Source: CAZSDU01 sp963662525 (GTDB lineage Bacteria; Bacteroidota; Bacteroidia; Bacteroidales; FEN-979). From it: a stretch of DNA of 64,000 nucleotides. Both the position numbers and the translations under genes were made by a program. The stretch covers positions 1,550,001 to 1,614,000 of the forward strand of contig OY759717.1 of assembly GCA_963662525.1 (NCBI GenBank), given 5' to 3'. The number at the start of each line of letters is the position of its first letter. Position 1 is the first letter of the stretch. Below are positions 6,309 through 13,731 of this stretch, in pieces. The notes under the pieces were generated by a model, which saw only the letters and a program-made list of their open reading frames with translations, searched no databases and was not told where the DNA came from.

Positions 6309-7821
6309 CGACCTTCCCCTTTACGATCCCCCCAATATCAGCCATGGAGACGCGGTCCTGCAGCATGGTGTCGCGATCTCGGATGGTCACGGTATTATCG
6401 GCCAGCGTTTGGTGGTCGATGGTAATACAGTAGGGTGTTCCCAGTGCATCCATTCGGCGGTAACGGCGGCCGATGGTATCTTTTTCCTCGAAATAACAAC
6501 GGTAATCGTTCTTCAGGAAATCCATGATCTCCCGGGCTTTTTCAGGCAAGCCATCCTTTTTGATCAGGGGCAAAATGGCCAGCTTAATGGGTGCTAATTT
6601 TGCCGGAATACCAAGGACCACCCTCTCACTTCCGTCTTCCAGTTTTTCCTCCCGGTAAGCATGACTCAGGATGGCCAGGAAGGTACGGTCGAGACCGATG
6701 GAAGTTTCCACGACATAAGGAATATAACTCTCCTGGTTTTCCGTATCAAAGTACTGGATCTTACGCCCGGAATGGGTCTGGTGGGCGCTCAGGTCGAAGT
6801 CGGTCCGGCTGTGGATCCCTTCGAGTTCCTTGAAACCGATGGGGAATTCGAATTCAATATCTGCCGCGGCATTGGCATAATGGGCAAGTTTTTCATGGTT
6901 GTGGAAACGGTATTTCGATGCAGGAATGCCCAGCGAAAGATGCCATTTCATGCGCTCTTCCTTCCAGTATTCATACCACTGAAGCTCTTCTCCAGGTTTT
7001 ACAAAATACTGCATTTCCATCTGTTCGAATTCCCGCATGCGGAACAGGAACTGCCTGGCCACGATCTCATTCCGGAAAGCCTTACCAATCTGGGCAATGC
7101 CAAAAGGAATCTTCATTCTCGCCGACTTCTGCACATTCAGAAAGTTGACAAAAATTCCCTGGGCTGTTTCAGGTCGAAGATAAATGGAAGAAGCATCTTC
7201 ATTAACCGAACCCATCTGGGTGGAGAACATCAGATTAAACTGCCGTACATCAGTCCAGTTCTTAGTTCCGCTAACCGGACAAACGATGCCTGCTTCTTCA
7301 ATCAAAAGGCGGATATCGGCCAGATCGTTTTCCCCCAGGGATGCATAGAACCTCGATTTGACCGCATTGATCTTTTCCTGGTATTCTTTCACCCTGGGAT
7401 TGGTTTCCCTGTACATCTTTTCATCGAAGGTTTCACCAAACCTGTTCCGGGCTTTTTCGACTTCTTTGGAGATTTTATCTTCAATCTTCTGAAGATGATC
7501 TTCCACTAACACATCGGCGCGGTAACGTTTCTTGGAATCCCGGTTATCGATCATCGGGTCACTAAATGCATCTACATGTCCGGAAGCTTTCCATACAGCA
7601 GGATGCATGAAAATGGCCGAATCCAGTCCGACGATATTCTCATGTGCCCGGGTCATGGCATTCCACCAGTATTCTTTTATGTTGTTTTTAAGTTCAACCC
7701 CGAAAGGGCCATAATCATAAACAGCGCTTAATCCATCATAAATTTCGCTGGAGGGAAATACAAATCCGTATTCCTTGGCATGGGAAATTATTTTTTTAAA
7801 GAGATCTTCGTTGGAAGCCAT
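6301..7821 (-). CDS. glyQS: Glycine--tRNA ligase, single-chain type
   Basis: A class II aminoacyl-tRNA synthetase charging tRNA-Gly; the one-polypeptide eukaryote/archaea-like form also found in Bacteroidota. 506 residues from MASNEDLF; an upstream in-frame start would precede the promoter box at 7842-7849 and is rejected. Motifs: GFVFPSSEIYDGL near the N-terminus, RPETAQGIFVNF, motif 2 (GKAFRNEI with the following REFEQMEMQYF), motif 3 GLDRTFLAIL, and a C-terminal anticodon-binding domain. Followed after 15 bp by the ydcF-like gene. Confidence 0.96.
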   Translation of the reverse strand: MASNEDLFKKIISHAKEYGFVFPSSEIYDGLSAVYDYGPFGVELKNNIKEYWWNAMTRAHENIVGLDSAIFMHPAVWKASGHVDAFSDPMIDNRDSKKRYRADVLVEDHLQKIEDKISKEVEKARNRFGETFDEKMYRETNPRVKEYQEKINAVKSRFYASLGENDLADIRLLIEEAGIVCPVSGTKNWTDVRQFNLMFSTQMGSVNEDASSIYLRPETAQGIFVNFLNVQKSARMKIPFGIAQIGKAFRNEIVARQFLFRMREFEQMEMQYFVKPGEELQWYEYWKEERMKWHLSLGIPASKYRFHNHEKLAHYANAAADIEFEFPIGFKELEGIHSRTDFDLSAHQTHSGRKIQYFDTENQESYIPYVVETSIGLDRTFLAILSHAYREEKLEDGSERVVLGIPAKLAPIKLAILPLIKKDGLPEKAREIMDFLKNDYRCYFEEKDTIGRRYRRMDALGTPYCITIDHQTLADNTVTIRDRDTMLQDRVSMADIGGIVKGKVGK

Positions 7822-7841
7822 TGTAAAGGTATTTTGGGCTG

Positions 7842-7849
7842 CGAAGATA
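7842..7849 (-). promoter_or_regulatory. -7 box of glyQS
   Basis: Minus-strand TATCTTCG, 20 bp before the ATG at 7821. No clear -33 element was found. Confidence 0.6.
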
Positions 7850-7868
7850 AGAAATTTGCTCTTGACGA

Positions 7869-8591
7869 TCACTCATCGCGGACACACCTCACCGAAAGCG
7901 CACTGGGTGTATATTCTTCATAGATGTCGATCCGGCTGGTCCTGTATGTCAATGTAACCCCTGCTGCAGTTCCTTTTTCTAGCGCATCGGATGTCCAGAA
8001 ATATCCATCCCTGTTCTGATCATGCCATTGCTGGGCCATGAAGTCGAAATAACCGCCAGGCAATGCTGTGAAACCACTGGCGTCGGTAGCTCCCACATTG
8101 GGAGTTTGCCAGCCATTGGAGCCGGTAAATTTCATTTTACCCCCGGCAAAGTCATCCCCACCCAAGTAGCGGATCAGGGCTTTCCAGTCCTGGCAGGAAG
8201 GAAGATGCCAGCCCGGGGGACAAATTCCCTGGGTACCTGAAGTTTGCACATATAGCATCGCTTCATCCCATTGGTAAAGGCCTCCCCACTGATCACAATT
8301 AACAAAATCGTCTCCGTAACAGTACTTTTCAATTACCCCGTTGTCGGTCTGTTTCTGGATCTGGCTCTGATCTGTCCACTTGCCGATATTCAGGTTATCT
8401 TTCATCCAGCATTGCCTGCCAATAATAGCTGTTCGATAAGTCTGACCATTATAGCTGATGATGCCGCATGAAGTGGTGTCGGTGAGCTTTGCTGAACCCA
8501 TAGCCGGAGCTGGAGTGGTCTGTCCGCTAAGAAAAACCGGAGCATACAACAGGAAAAGAAGCGTAAACGCATGGAGTTTAAGTTTTTTCAT
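7869..8591 (-). CDS. FISUMP-domain secreted protein
   Basis: 240 residues from MKKLKLHAF, with a signal peptide ending near FLSGQ; the longer reading frame upstream would bury the signal peptide and is not used. The body is one FISUMP domain (Fibrobacter succinogenes major paralogous domain). Marks are YNGQTYRTAIIGRQCWMKDNL, GICPPGWHLPS, the LGG..FAGGKMK segment, NVGATDASGFTALPGG and the C-terminal SVRCVRDE. The domain is thought to be extracellular; its function is unknown. No T9SS sorting domain is present, unlike the two longer paralogues in this window (44738 and 50372). Confidence 0.85.
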   Translation of the reverse strand: MKKLKLHAFTLLFLLYAPVFLSGQTTPAPAMGSAKLTDTTSCGIISYNGQTYRTAIIGRQCWMKDNLNIGKWTDQSQIQKQTDNGVIEKYCYGDDFVNCDQWGGLYQWDEAMLYVQTSGTQGICPPGWHLPSCQDWKALIRYLGGDDFAGGKMKFTGSNGWQTPNVGATDASGFTALPGGYFDFMAQQWHDQNRDGYFWTSDALEKGTAAGVTLTYRTSRIDIYEEYTPSALSVRCVRDE

Positions 8592-8638
8592 ACCTTGATT
8601 GTTTCTACAAATGTATGAAATATGCCAGGGAAAGTCAA

Positions 8639-10378
8639 TTATAGGACAGGAATGACGAGGTTCTTTGCAGTAATGAAACAAAATTTTATATTTTCGATCT
8701 GAAGCCGTATGGTTTTTCCTCTCTGGCTGAAAGAAATCGTTTGATGGCGTGATTTTGCTACATTCATCAGGGTTAGGGCTTTTTCAATACCATCGCCGCG
8801 CTGAAAATTCACTACCTCATCAGGAAGCGCAAGCCGGTTGCCATCGTAAATGGATTCGTCAGGCCAATTTTGCAGGAGGCGGAAGGCATCAGACAGATCC
8901 ATGTCTTTAAACCGATCAAGGGCGACGGGATTACGTTCAAAAGCCGCCTTGAGGAAAGGTTCCCAGTTGCAGGAGTCCATATAGCGGCCGGCGTAGAAGG
9001 CCAGATCAGCGACCACAGATGCGGGATGCAGGATGCGGGATTCGGGATCAGAATTCACGGCCAGTTGACGAAGGGAAGAAAGGTGTTGAATGATTTCCTC
9101 CCTGGTGTTAGCTGATGAAATATTTATCTCGCCAACTCTCGAACTCACCATCTCACCCGCTTTAATGTATGTTTTATTCCCTGATGGCAGCCTGGGGATT
9201 GTGCGGACAAATTTTTTCAGGTCTGAAAAAAAATCTTCCTGTTTTTCAAGTCCGGAATATTTCTGTTTGATGGAGATGATGAATTCCGTCAGATTTTTTT
9301 TCAAAAAAAGGTCATCATCCGGCAACAGAAGCAGGCGGCATTCAATGGGATTTTTGCTCAGATCTTCTTCATCCATTTCGCAGAAAAGCTTACGGCTGGT
9401 TTTATCGCCCAGCCTGTTTTTACTGCCATGTTCATAGCCAAAGGCTTTTTCGAGGCGGATGTATTTATTAGAGCCCTGACAGAAAAAACAGATCTGGAAA
9501 TACTTCTGGTAATGGCTGTAGTTGCGCAGAAAATTTACAAACACCTCGAAGTCAAGCTGTGTTTCAAGATATTTAGTGAGTTGATCTCGGAAAAGGTGGA
9601 GGGCATCCGGAGAAATTGTGGCCTCGGGGTAGAAAGAATGGATGTGCCCGGAGCTATGTGCGACGATGGTCACCTGTTCATGTTCCAGGGCTCTCCTGGC
9701 GAGGGCAGAAAGTTCTGTCCCGTTGAACCACATGGATTTCGTCACAATACGCCGGTTATTGGTCAGGACTCCTTCGTCGATGAGAATAAAATTCTGTGAA
9801 TGCAAAGGAGTTCCCATTAAAAATATTTTTTCCAGGGGAACCTCCGCCACAATGAATAAAGCAGCAGCATAAAGGCAGGCCAGAGAGACGCATTCTCCCG
9901 CTCCGATATCATGACCTTCCTTGTAACGAAAAGCATTCATTGCCTCCACCGTTTCCGTTTTCCAGTAAGGGATAATCTCTGTATCGTACTGATCCAACCC
10001 GAAATGTTTGCGGATATCCATATCGAAATAATACTTATCACCTTCGTAGCCAAATAAGGCGTTCGATTGTGCAAGCATTTCAACATCCACAAAGTCCTCA
10101 AAACGTCTGATCTCAGTTTGTTTATCCGTCAGTCCCCAGGTTTCCAGGTCGAGATTAAACCCATAATGATCCATGATAAATTGTTTCAGGCGATGTATTT
10201 TTTTCAGGGGTCCCATTTTTCGTATCCCGGAGAACCAGGGATCATCGCGCCATTTCCAGATTTCGGGAGATATGATATTGGCCAGCACAAGAGCATAGAG
10301 CAGTTCAGGAAAAATGAAGATCTCCATGTCGGATAGGGTGAAGGCTGATGAGTATTTTTCGAGGGTTTTCTTGTCCAT
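8639..10378 (-). CDS. Unrecognised cytosolic protein, possible transglutaminase-like core, with two repeat arrays
   Basis: 579 residues from MDKKTLEKY, with no signal peptide or membrane segment. I do not recognise the family. A segment around GECVSLACLYAAALF (C163) followed by LHSQNFILIDEG (H193, D201) faintly resembles the Cys-His-Asp layout of transglutaminase-like domains, but the spacing is short and this is weak. The C-terminal part contains two tandem arrays in coding sequence: octamers at 9128-9159 and heptamers at 9018-9052. They encode the stretch around GEMVSSRVGE and SRILHPASVV. The promoter box ends only 7 nt before the ATG, so the mRNA may be nearly leaderless. It is divergent from the ferritin-like gene, so a shared control region is likely. 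Confidence 0.75.
   Translation of the reverse strand: MDKKTLEKYSSAFTLSDMEIFIFPELLYALVLANIISPEIWKWRDDPWFSGIRKMGPLKKIHRLKQFIMDHYGFNLDLETWGLTDKQTEIRRFEDFVDVEMLAQSNALFGYEGDKYYFDMDIRKHFGLDQYDTEIIPYWKTETVEAMNAFRYKEGHDIGAGECVSLACLYAAALFIVAEVPLEKIFLMGTPLHSQNFILIDEGVLTNNRRIVTKSMWFNGTELSALARRALEHEQVTIVAHSSGHIHSFYPEATISPDALHLFRDQLTKYLETQLDFEVFVNFLRNYSHYQKYFQICFFCQGSNKYIRLEKAFGYEHGSKNRLGDKTSRKLFCEMDEEDLSKNPIECRLLLLPDDDLFLKKNLTEFIISIKQKYSGLEKQEDFFSDLKKFVRTIPRLPSGNKTYIKAGEMVSSRVGEINISSANTREEIIQHLSSLRQLAVNSDPESRILHPASVVADLAFYAGRYMDSCNWEPFLKAAFERNPVALDRFKDMDLSDAFRLLQNWPDESIYDGNRLALPDEVVNFQRGDGIEKALTLMNVAKSRHQTISFSQRGKTIRLQIENIKFCFITAKNLVIPVL
9018..9052. repeat. Heptamer array (5 units, GATGCGG type) in coding sequence
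   Basis: GATGCGG, GATGCAG, GATGCGG, GATTCGG and GATCAGA run in tandem inside the 579-residue gene; the frame is intact. Confidence 0.75.
9128..9159. repeat. Octamer array (4 units, CTCACCAA family) in coding sequence
   Basis: CTCGCCAA, CTCTCGAA, CTCACCAT and CTCACCCG lie inside the 579-residue gene. This is the same octamer family as in the nuo operon spacers and the TonB receptor. Confidence 0.7.
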
Positions 10379-10385
10379 AATTCTG

Positions 10386-10393
10386 CAAAGATA
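10386..10393 (-). promoter_or_regulatory. -7 box of the 579-residue gene, close to its start codon
   Basis: Minus-strand TATCTTTG, a perfect TAnnTTTG. The ATG at 10378 follows 7 nt after the box, so transcription should begin at or within a few bases of the start codon. Confidence 0.65.
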
Positions 10394-10398
10394 CAAGG

Positions 10399-10428
10399 TT
10401 TGGAATTTCCAATTTTATTATATATTTG
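10399..10428 (+). promoter_or_regulatory. Promoter of the ferritin-like gene
   Basis: TTTG at 10399-10402 and TATATTTG at 10421-10428, 18 bp apart; ATG at 10448. It interleaves with the divergent promoter on the other strand. Confidence 0.7.
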
Positions 10429-10447
10429 TAAGGTAAAACCCAATCCC

Positions 10448-10909
10448 ATGTTCTACTCCGGACAAGAAATCGTCGAAATTGCCGTTCGTATTGAAGAAAA
10501 CGGCCATGAATTTTACAATGCAGCCGCTGAAATGGTTCAGGAATCCAATGATTCAAAAAATCTGTTCCTTGACCTGGCTGAGAAGGAAGTGATGCACATC
10601 GCTATTTTCCAGAAGCTGGCTGAAAAGTTTGAGCCGGAAGATTTTGACTTCAAGCCCGAAGAAGCTTCTGATTACATTAATTATCTGGCCGACGCCCATA
10701 TTTTCGGAAAGAAAGATGCCGGTGCCGAACTGGCGAAAACCATTCAGACACCCAGGCAGGCGCTCGAAATTGCTTACAAATTCGAGAACGACAGTGTGGC
10801 TTTCTACACTGAACTGTTAAAAAGAACGCGCAGTGATTCCAAACGCCTGATCCAGCAGATTATTGAAGAAGAGAAAGAACATGCTGCAGAGATAAAAAGG
10901 TTTCTATAA
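10448..10909 (+). CDS. Ferritin-like / rubrerythrin-type di-iron protein
   Basis: 153 residues from MFYSGQEIVEIAV; an upstream in-frame ATG (10400) lies in the promoter. It forms a four-helix ferritin-like domain with carboxylate/His ligands in the expected places: IEENGHEFY, EKEVMHI, AYKFENDSVAFY and EEEKEHAAEI. There is no C-terminal rubredoxin domain (no Cys at all). Such proteins handle peroxide or iron in anaerobes, but activity here is inferred. Its stop overlaps the convergent nuoN stop by 6 bp. The TATATTTG promoter supports separate expression. Confidence 0.88.
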   Translation: MFYSGQEIVEIAVRIEENGHEFYNAAAEMVQESNDSKNLFLDLAEKEVMHIAIFQKLAEKFEPEDFDFKPEEASDYINYLADAHIFGKKDAGAELAKTIQTPRQALEIAYKFENDSVAFYTELLKRTRSDSKRLIQQIIEEEKEHAAEIKRFL

Positions 10910-12280
10910 CAATCCGACGATTAAAAAGGGCAGTAAACCAAAGATTATAAGGAGGGTGGTCATAAAGAGAATATGAATCCTGTATGGCCATCCGGCTTTT
11001 AAAGGGATTCCTTCCTGTGGTTTCAGGTACATGGCCATGATCGGTTTAAAGTAGTATACTGCACTGATCGCTGATCCCAGAATAGCAACAATCACCAACC
11101 AGAGTAATCCTTGTTCTATGGCTGTTGTAAACAGGTAATATTTAGCCATGAACCCGGCAAGCGGTGGTATGCCGGTGAGTGAAAGCAAGGCAAGAGTCAG
11201 ACAAAAAGCTTCCAATGGATTGGTTTTGGCCAATCCGTTCATGGAAGTAAATAAGTCATTTCCTTTTGCTTCTCTGATCAGGATAAGAATACCAAAGGCG
11301 ATAATAGTGGCGATGGAATAAGCCAGAACATAAAATAAGAGGGCATTGGCGGACCGGTCGGAGAAAGCGATAATGGCCAGCATCATGTAACCGGAATGGG
11401 ATATGCTCGAATATGCCAGCATGCGTTTAAGATTAGGCTGATATAGACCACTCAGATTACCGATAAAAATGGTAAGGACTGCAAGTATGGCAATGGTGGG
11501 TTCCCATACGCCATGAACTCCGTAAAAAGTACTGCTGAAAAACCGGAACAGGGCTGCAATGCTGGCAGTCTTGACAACGGAAGCCATGAAGGCAGTCAGC
11601 AGGGTTGGTGTTCCTTCATATACATCGGGTGCCCAGAAATGAAATGGAACGATGGCAATCTTGAACGCCAGCCCGGCAATCAACAGGAAAAGTCCGGCAA
11701 GGAACAGGGGGGGAAGATGTCCTGCCCGGGCAGCAATGAAAACAGCTATTCCGTGCAGGTTGAAAGAATGGGCGGATCCATAGATCAGGGCAATACCAAA
11801 AAGAAGGAATCCGGAGATGAAAGACCCTAAAAGAAAATACTTGAGCGTTGCTTCGTTGGAAGTGATGGCCTCCTTATGGCTTCCGGCAAGGACATACAGG
11901 GCAATGGACAGGGTTTCAATACCCAGGAAAAGCATAATCAGGTTGCTGAAGGCCGTCATCATCACTGCCCCTGTAAGTGCGAAAATCATAATGGCATAGA
12001 TATCATCGAGCGGACGTTGTACCGGCCGGTAATAATGTGCTGCAAAAGAGAAGATCAGGAAGGTGGACAGGATCATTACTGCACTGAAGGCAATGGTGAA
12101 ATTGTCAATAAGTAACATTTCATGGAAATAGAATTTGCTTGTATTCCAATCCATCAGTGTCAATGCCAGGGTGGCCAGTAATCCTACCAGGATAACAGGC
12201 AACAGCCAGGATTTCTTTTTAAGAATCCCCAGGAGAAGGACCAGGACGCCAAGGAGTACCAGTGAAACTATTGTTGTCAT
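10904..12280 (-). CDS. nuoN: NADH-quinone oxidoreductase subunit N
   Basis: A membrane antiporter-like subunit of complex I, part of the proton-pumping arm. 458 residues, about 13-14 helices, with the Proton_antipo_M core (TLKYFLLGSFISGFLLFG, FKIAIVPFHFWAPDVYEG). Last gene of the 14-gene nuo operon; its start overlaps nuoM by 4 bp. Its stop overlaps the end of the convergent ferritin-like gene, and no terminator hairpin is obvious between the two. Confidence 0.96.
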   Translation of the reverse strand: MTTIVSLVLLGVLVLLLGILKKKSWLLPVILVGLLATLALTLMDWNTSKFYFHEMLLIDNFTIAFSAVMILSTFLIFSFAAHYYRPVQRPLDDIYAIMIFALTGAVMMTAFSNLIMLFLGIETLSIALYVLAGSHKEAITSNEATLKYFLLGSFISGFLLFGIALIYGSAHSFNLHGIAVFIAARAGHLPPLFLAGLFLLIAGLAFKIAIVPFHFWAPDVYEGTPTLLTAFMASVVKTASIAALFRFFSSTFYGVHGVWEPTIAILAVLTIFIGNLSGLYQPNLKRMLAYSSISHSGYMMLAIIAFSDRSANALLFYVLAYSIATIIAFGILILIREAKGNDLFTSMNGLAKTNPLEAFCLTLALLSLTGIPPLAGFMAKYYLFTTAIEQGLLWLVIVAILGSAISAVYYFKPIMAMYLKPQEGIPLKAGWPYRIHILFMTTLLIIFGLLPFLIVGLL

Positions 12281-13728
12281 TTATTCCATGTTTCAATTAG
12301 TCTGACCGCATCCGGCCAGATCACATCCGTAAAAAAACCGGGATACAGACCGATCCAGAAGATCATGATCACCAGGGGGACGAGGGCTGAAATTTCCGTG
12401 ATGCTGAGATCGGAGATGTTTTCTGTGTTTCCATTGGTTTTACCCAGCATGGTCCGTTGATACATCCAGAGCATGTAAACAGCGCTGAAGATAATAGTAA
12501 GGCCAGCGATACCAGCAAAAAACCGGTTATACTCAAACAGCCCGAGTAACAGCAGGAACTCTCCAATAAACCCATTGGTCATAGGTAAGGCGATACTTCC
12601 AAGCAGGATGATCATAAAGAATGCTGCCAGGATCGGGGCTTTGGATGCTATTCCCCCGAGCTCGCTGATCTTCCTTGTTTTTGTTTTTTCCTCTATCTGT
12701 CCAGCAATGATGAACAGTCCGACAATATTGATACCATGCGAAACCATCTGTATCACAGCGCCTTCCAGCCCCTTCATGTTCAATATGAAAACCCCGGCTG
12801 AAATCAGTCCCACATGGGCAATGGAAGTATAGGCAATGAGCCGTTTCATATCATCCTGTCGGATGGCGATCAGGGAAGCATAAACGATTCCGGTGATGGA
12901 AAGGATGATCACTGTTGGTCCCCATTGCTGCAGGGCACCTCCGCATATGGGTATTAACAATCGGATGACACCATAAATTCCCATTTTCAGCATGATTCCG
13001 GAAAGCAGCATGGTTCCTGGTCCGGGAGATTCCGTATAAGTATCAGGTTGCCAGGTATGAAACGGAAATACCGGCATCTTGATGGCAAAGGCAAGGAAAA
13101 AGGCAAGGAAGATCCAACTTTGCTCGGCAGGACTCATTATGACACTGTATAATGCCCGGAGATCAAAGGAATGGGGTAAGGGGGTGCGTAAATAAAGCCA
13201 GATCAGGGCTAACAGCATAAACAAACTACCTGTAAAAGTATAGATAAAGAACTTGAAGGTGATCCGGATCCGGTCGTGACCACCCCAGACAGCACAAATA
13301 AAGTAGGCAGGAATCAGGGCCAGTTCCCAGAAAATGTAAAAAACCAATCCGTCGGAGGCGGTGAATACCCCTATCAGGGCCATTTCCATAAACAGGATCA
13401 GACCATAAAAAGCGGATGGACGGGAATAGCTGTGGCTGAAAGAAGCCAGGATGATCAGGGGAACAAGAAAAGTCGTGAGCATGACCATCAGCAGGCTGAT
13501 CCCATCCATGCCAAATCTCAGGTTAACCCCCAGGGTTTCAAGCCAGGGTAATGAAAATGTCAACTGGCAATGGCAGGCAATCCTGAATTGAACAAAGGCG
13601 GCTACAGCAATACCAAATTCCAGGAGGGAAGCCAGGAGTGCAAACTGCCTGATGCGTCGCTCTCCTTTCAGGGCAAAGGTAGCCAGGGAAAACAGGAAAG
13701 GCAGTATGATCAGGAAAATCGTCAGCAT
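12277..13728 (-). CDS. nuoM: NADH-quinone oxidoreductase subunit M
   Basis: An antiporter-like membrane subunit, 483 residues. The core signatures are present: LRFGMDGISLLMVMLTTF, a conserved Glu helix in FMEMALIGVFTASDG, and KMPVFPFHTWQPDTYTESP. Four-bp overlap with nuoN and 3 bp after nuoL, consistent with translational coupling in the operon. Confidence 0.97.
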   Translation of the reverse strand: MLTIFLIILPFLFSLATFALKGERRIRQFALLASLLEFGIAVAAFVQFRIACHCQLTFSLPWLETLGVNLRFGMDGISLLMVMLTTFLVPLIILASFSHSYSRPSAFYGLILFMEMALIGVFTASDGLVFYIFWELALIPAYFICAVWGGHDRIRITFKFFIYTFTGSLFMLLALIWLYLRTPLPHSFDLRALYSVIMSPAEQSWIFLAFFLAFAIKMPVFPFHTWQPDTYTESPGPGTMLLSGIMLKMGIYGVIRLLIPICGGALQQWGPTVIILSITGIVYASLIAIRQDDMKRLIAYTSIAHVGLISAGVFILNMKGLEGAVIQMVSHGINIVGLFIIAGQIEEKTKTRKISELGGIASKAPILAAFFMIILLGSIALPMTNGFIGEFLLLLGLFEYNRFFAGIAGLTIIFSAVYMLWMYQRTMLGKTNGNTENISDLSITEISALVPLVIMIFWIGLYPGFFTDVIWPDAVRLIETWNK

Positions 13729-13731
13729 GGC

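Noticed and set aside
6661..7509. Long plus-strand ORF (282 codons)
   Set aside because: It lies wholly antisense to glyQS and has no domain, signal or promoter; it is a shadow of the conserved gene.
8639..10378. Firm transglutaminase assignment
   Set aside because: Only a weak Cys-His-Asp pattern with unusual spacing; left as unrecognised.
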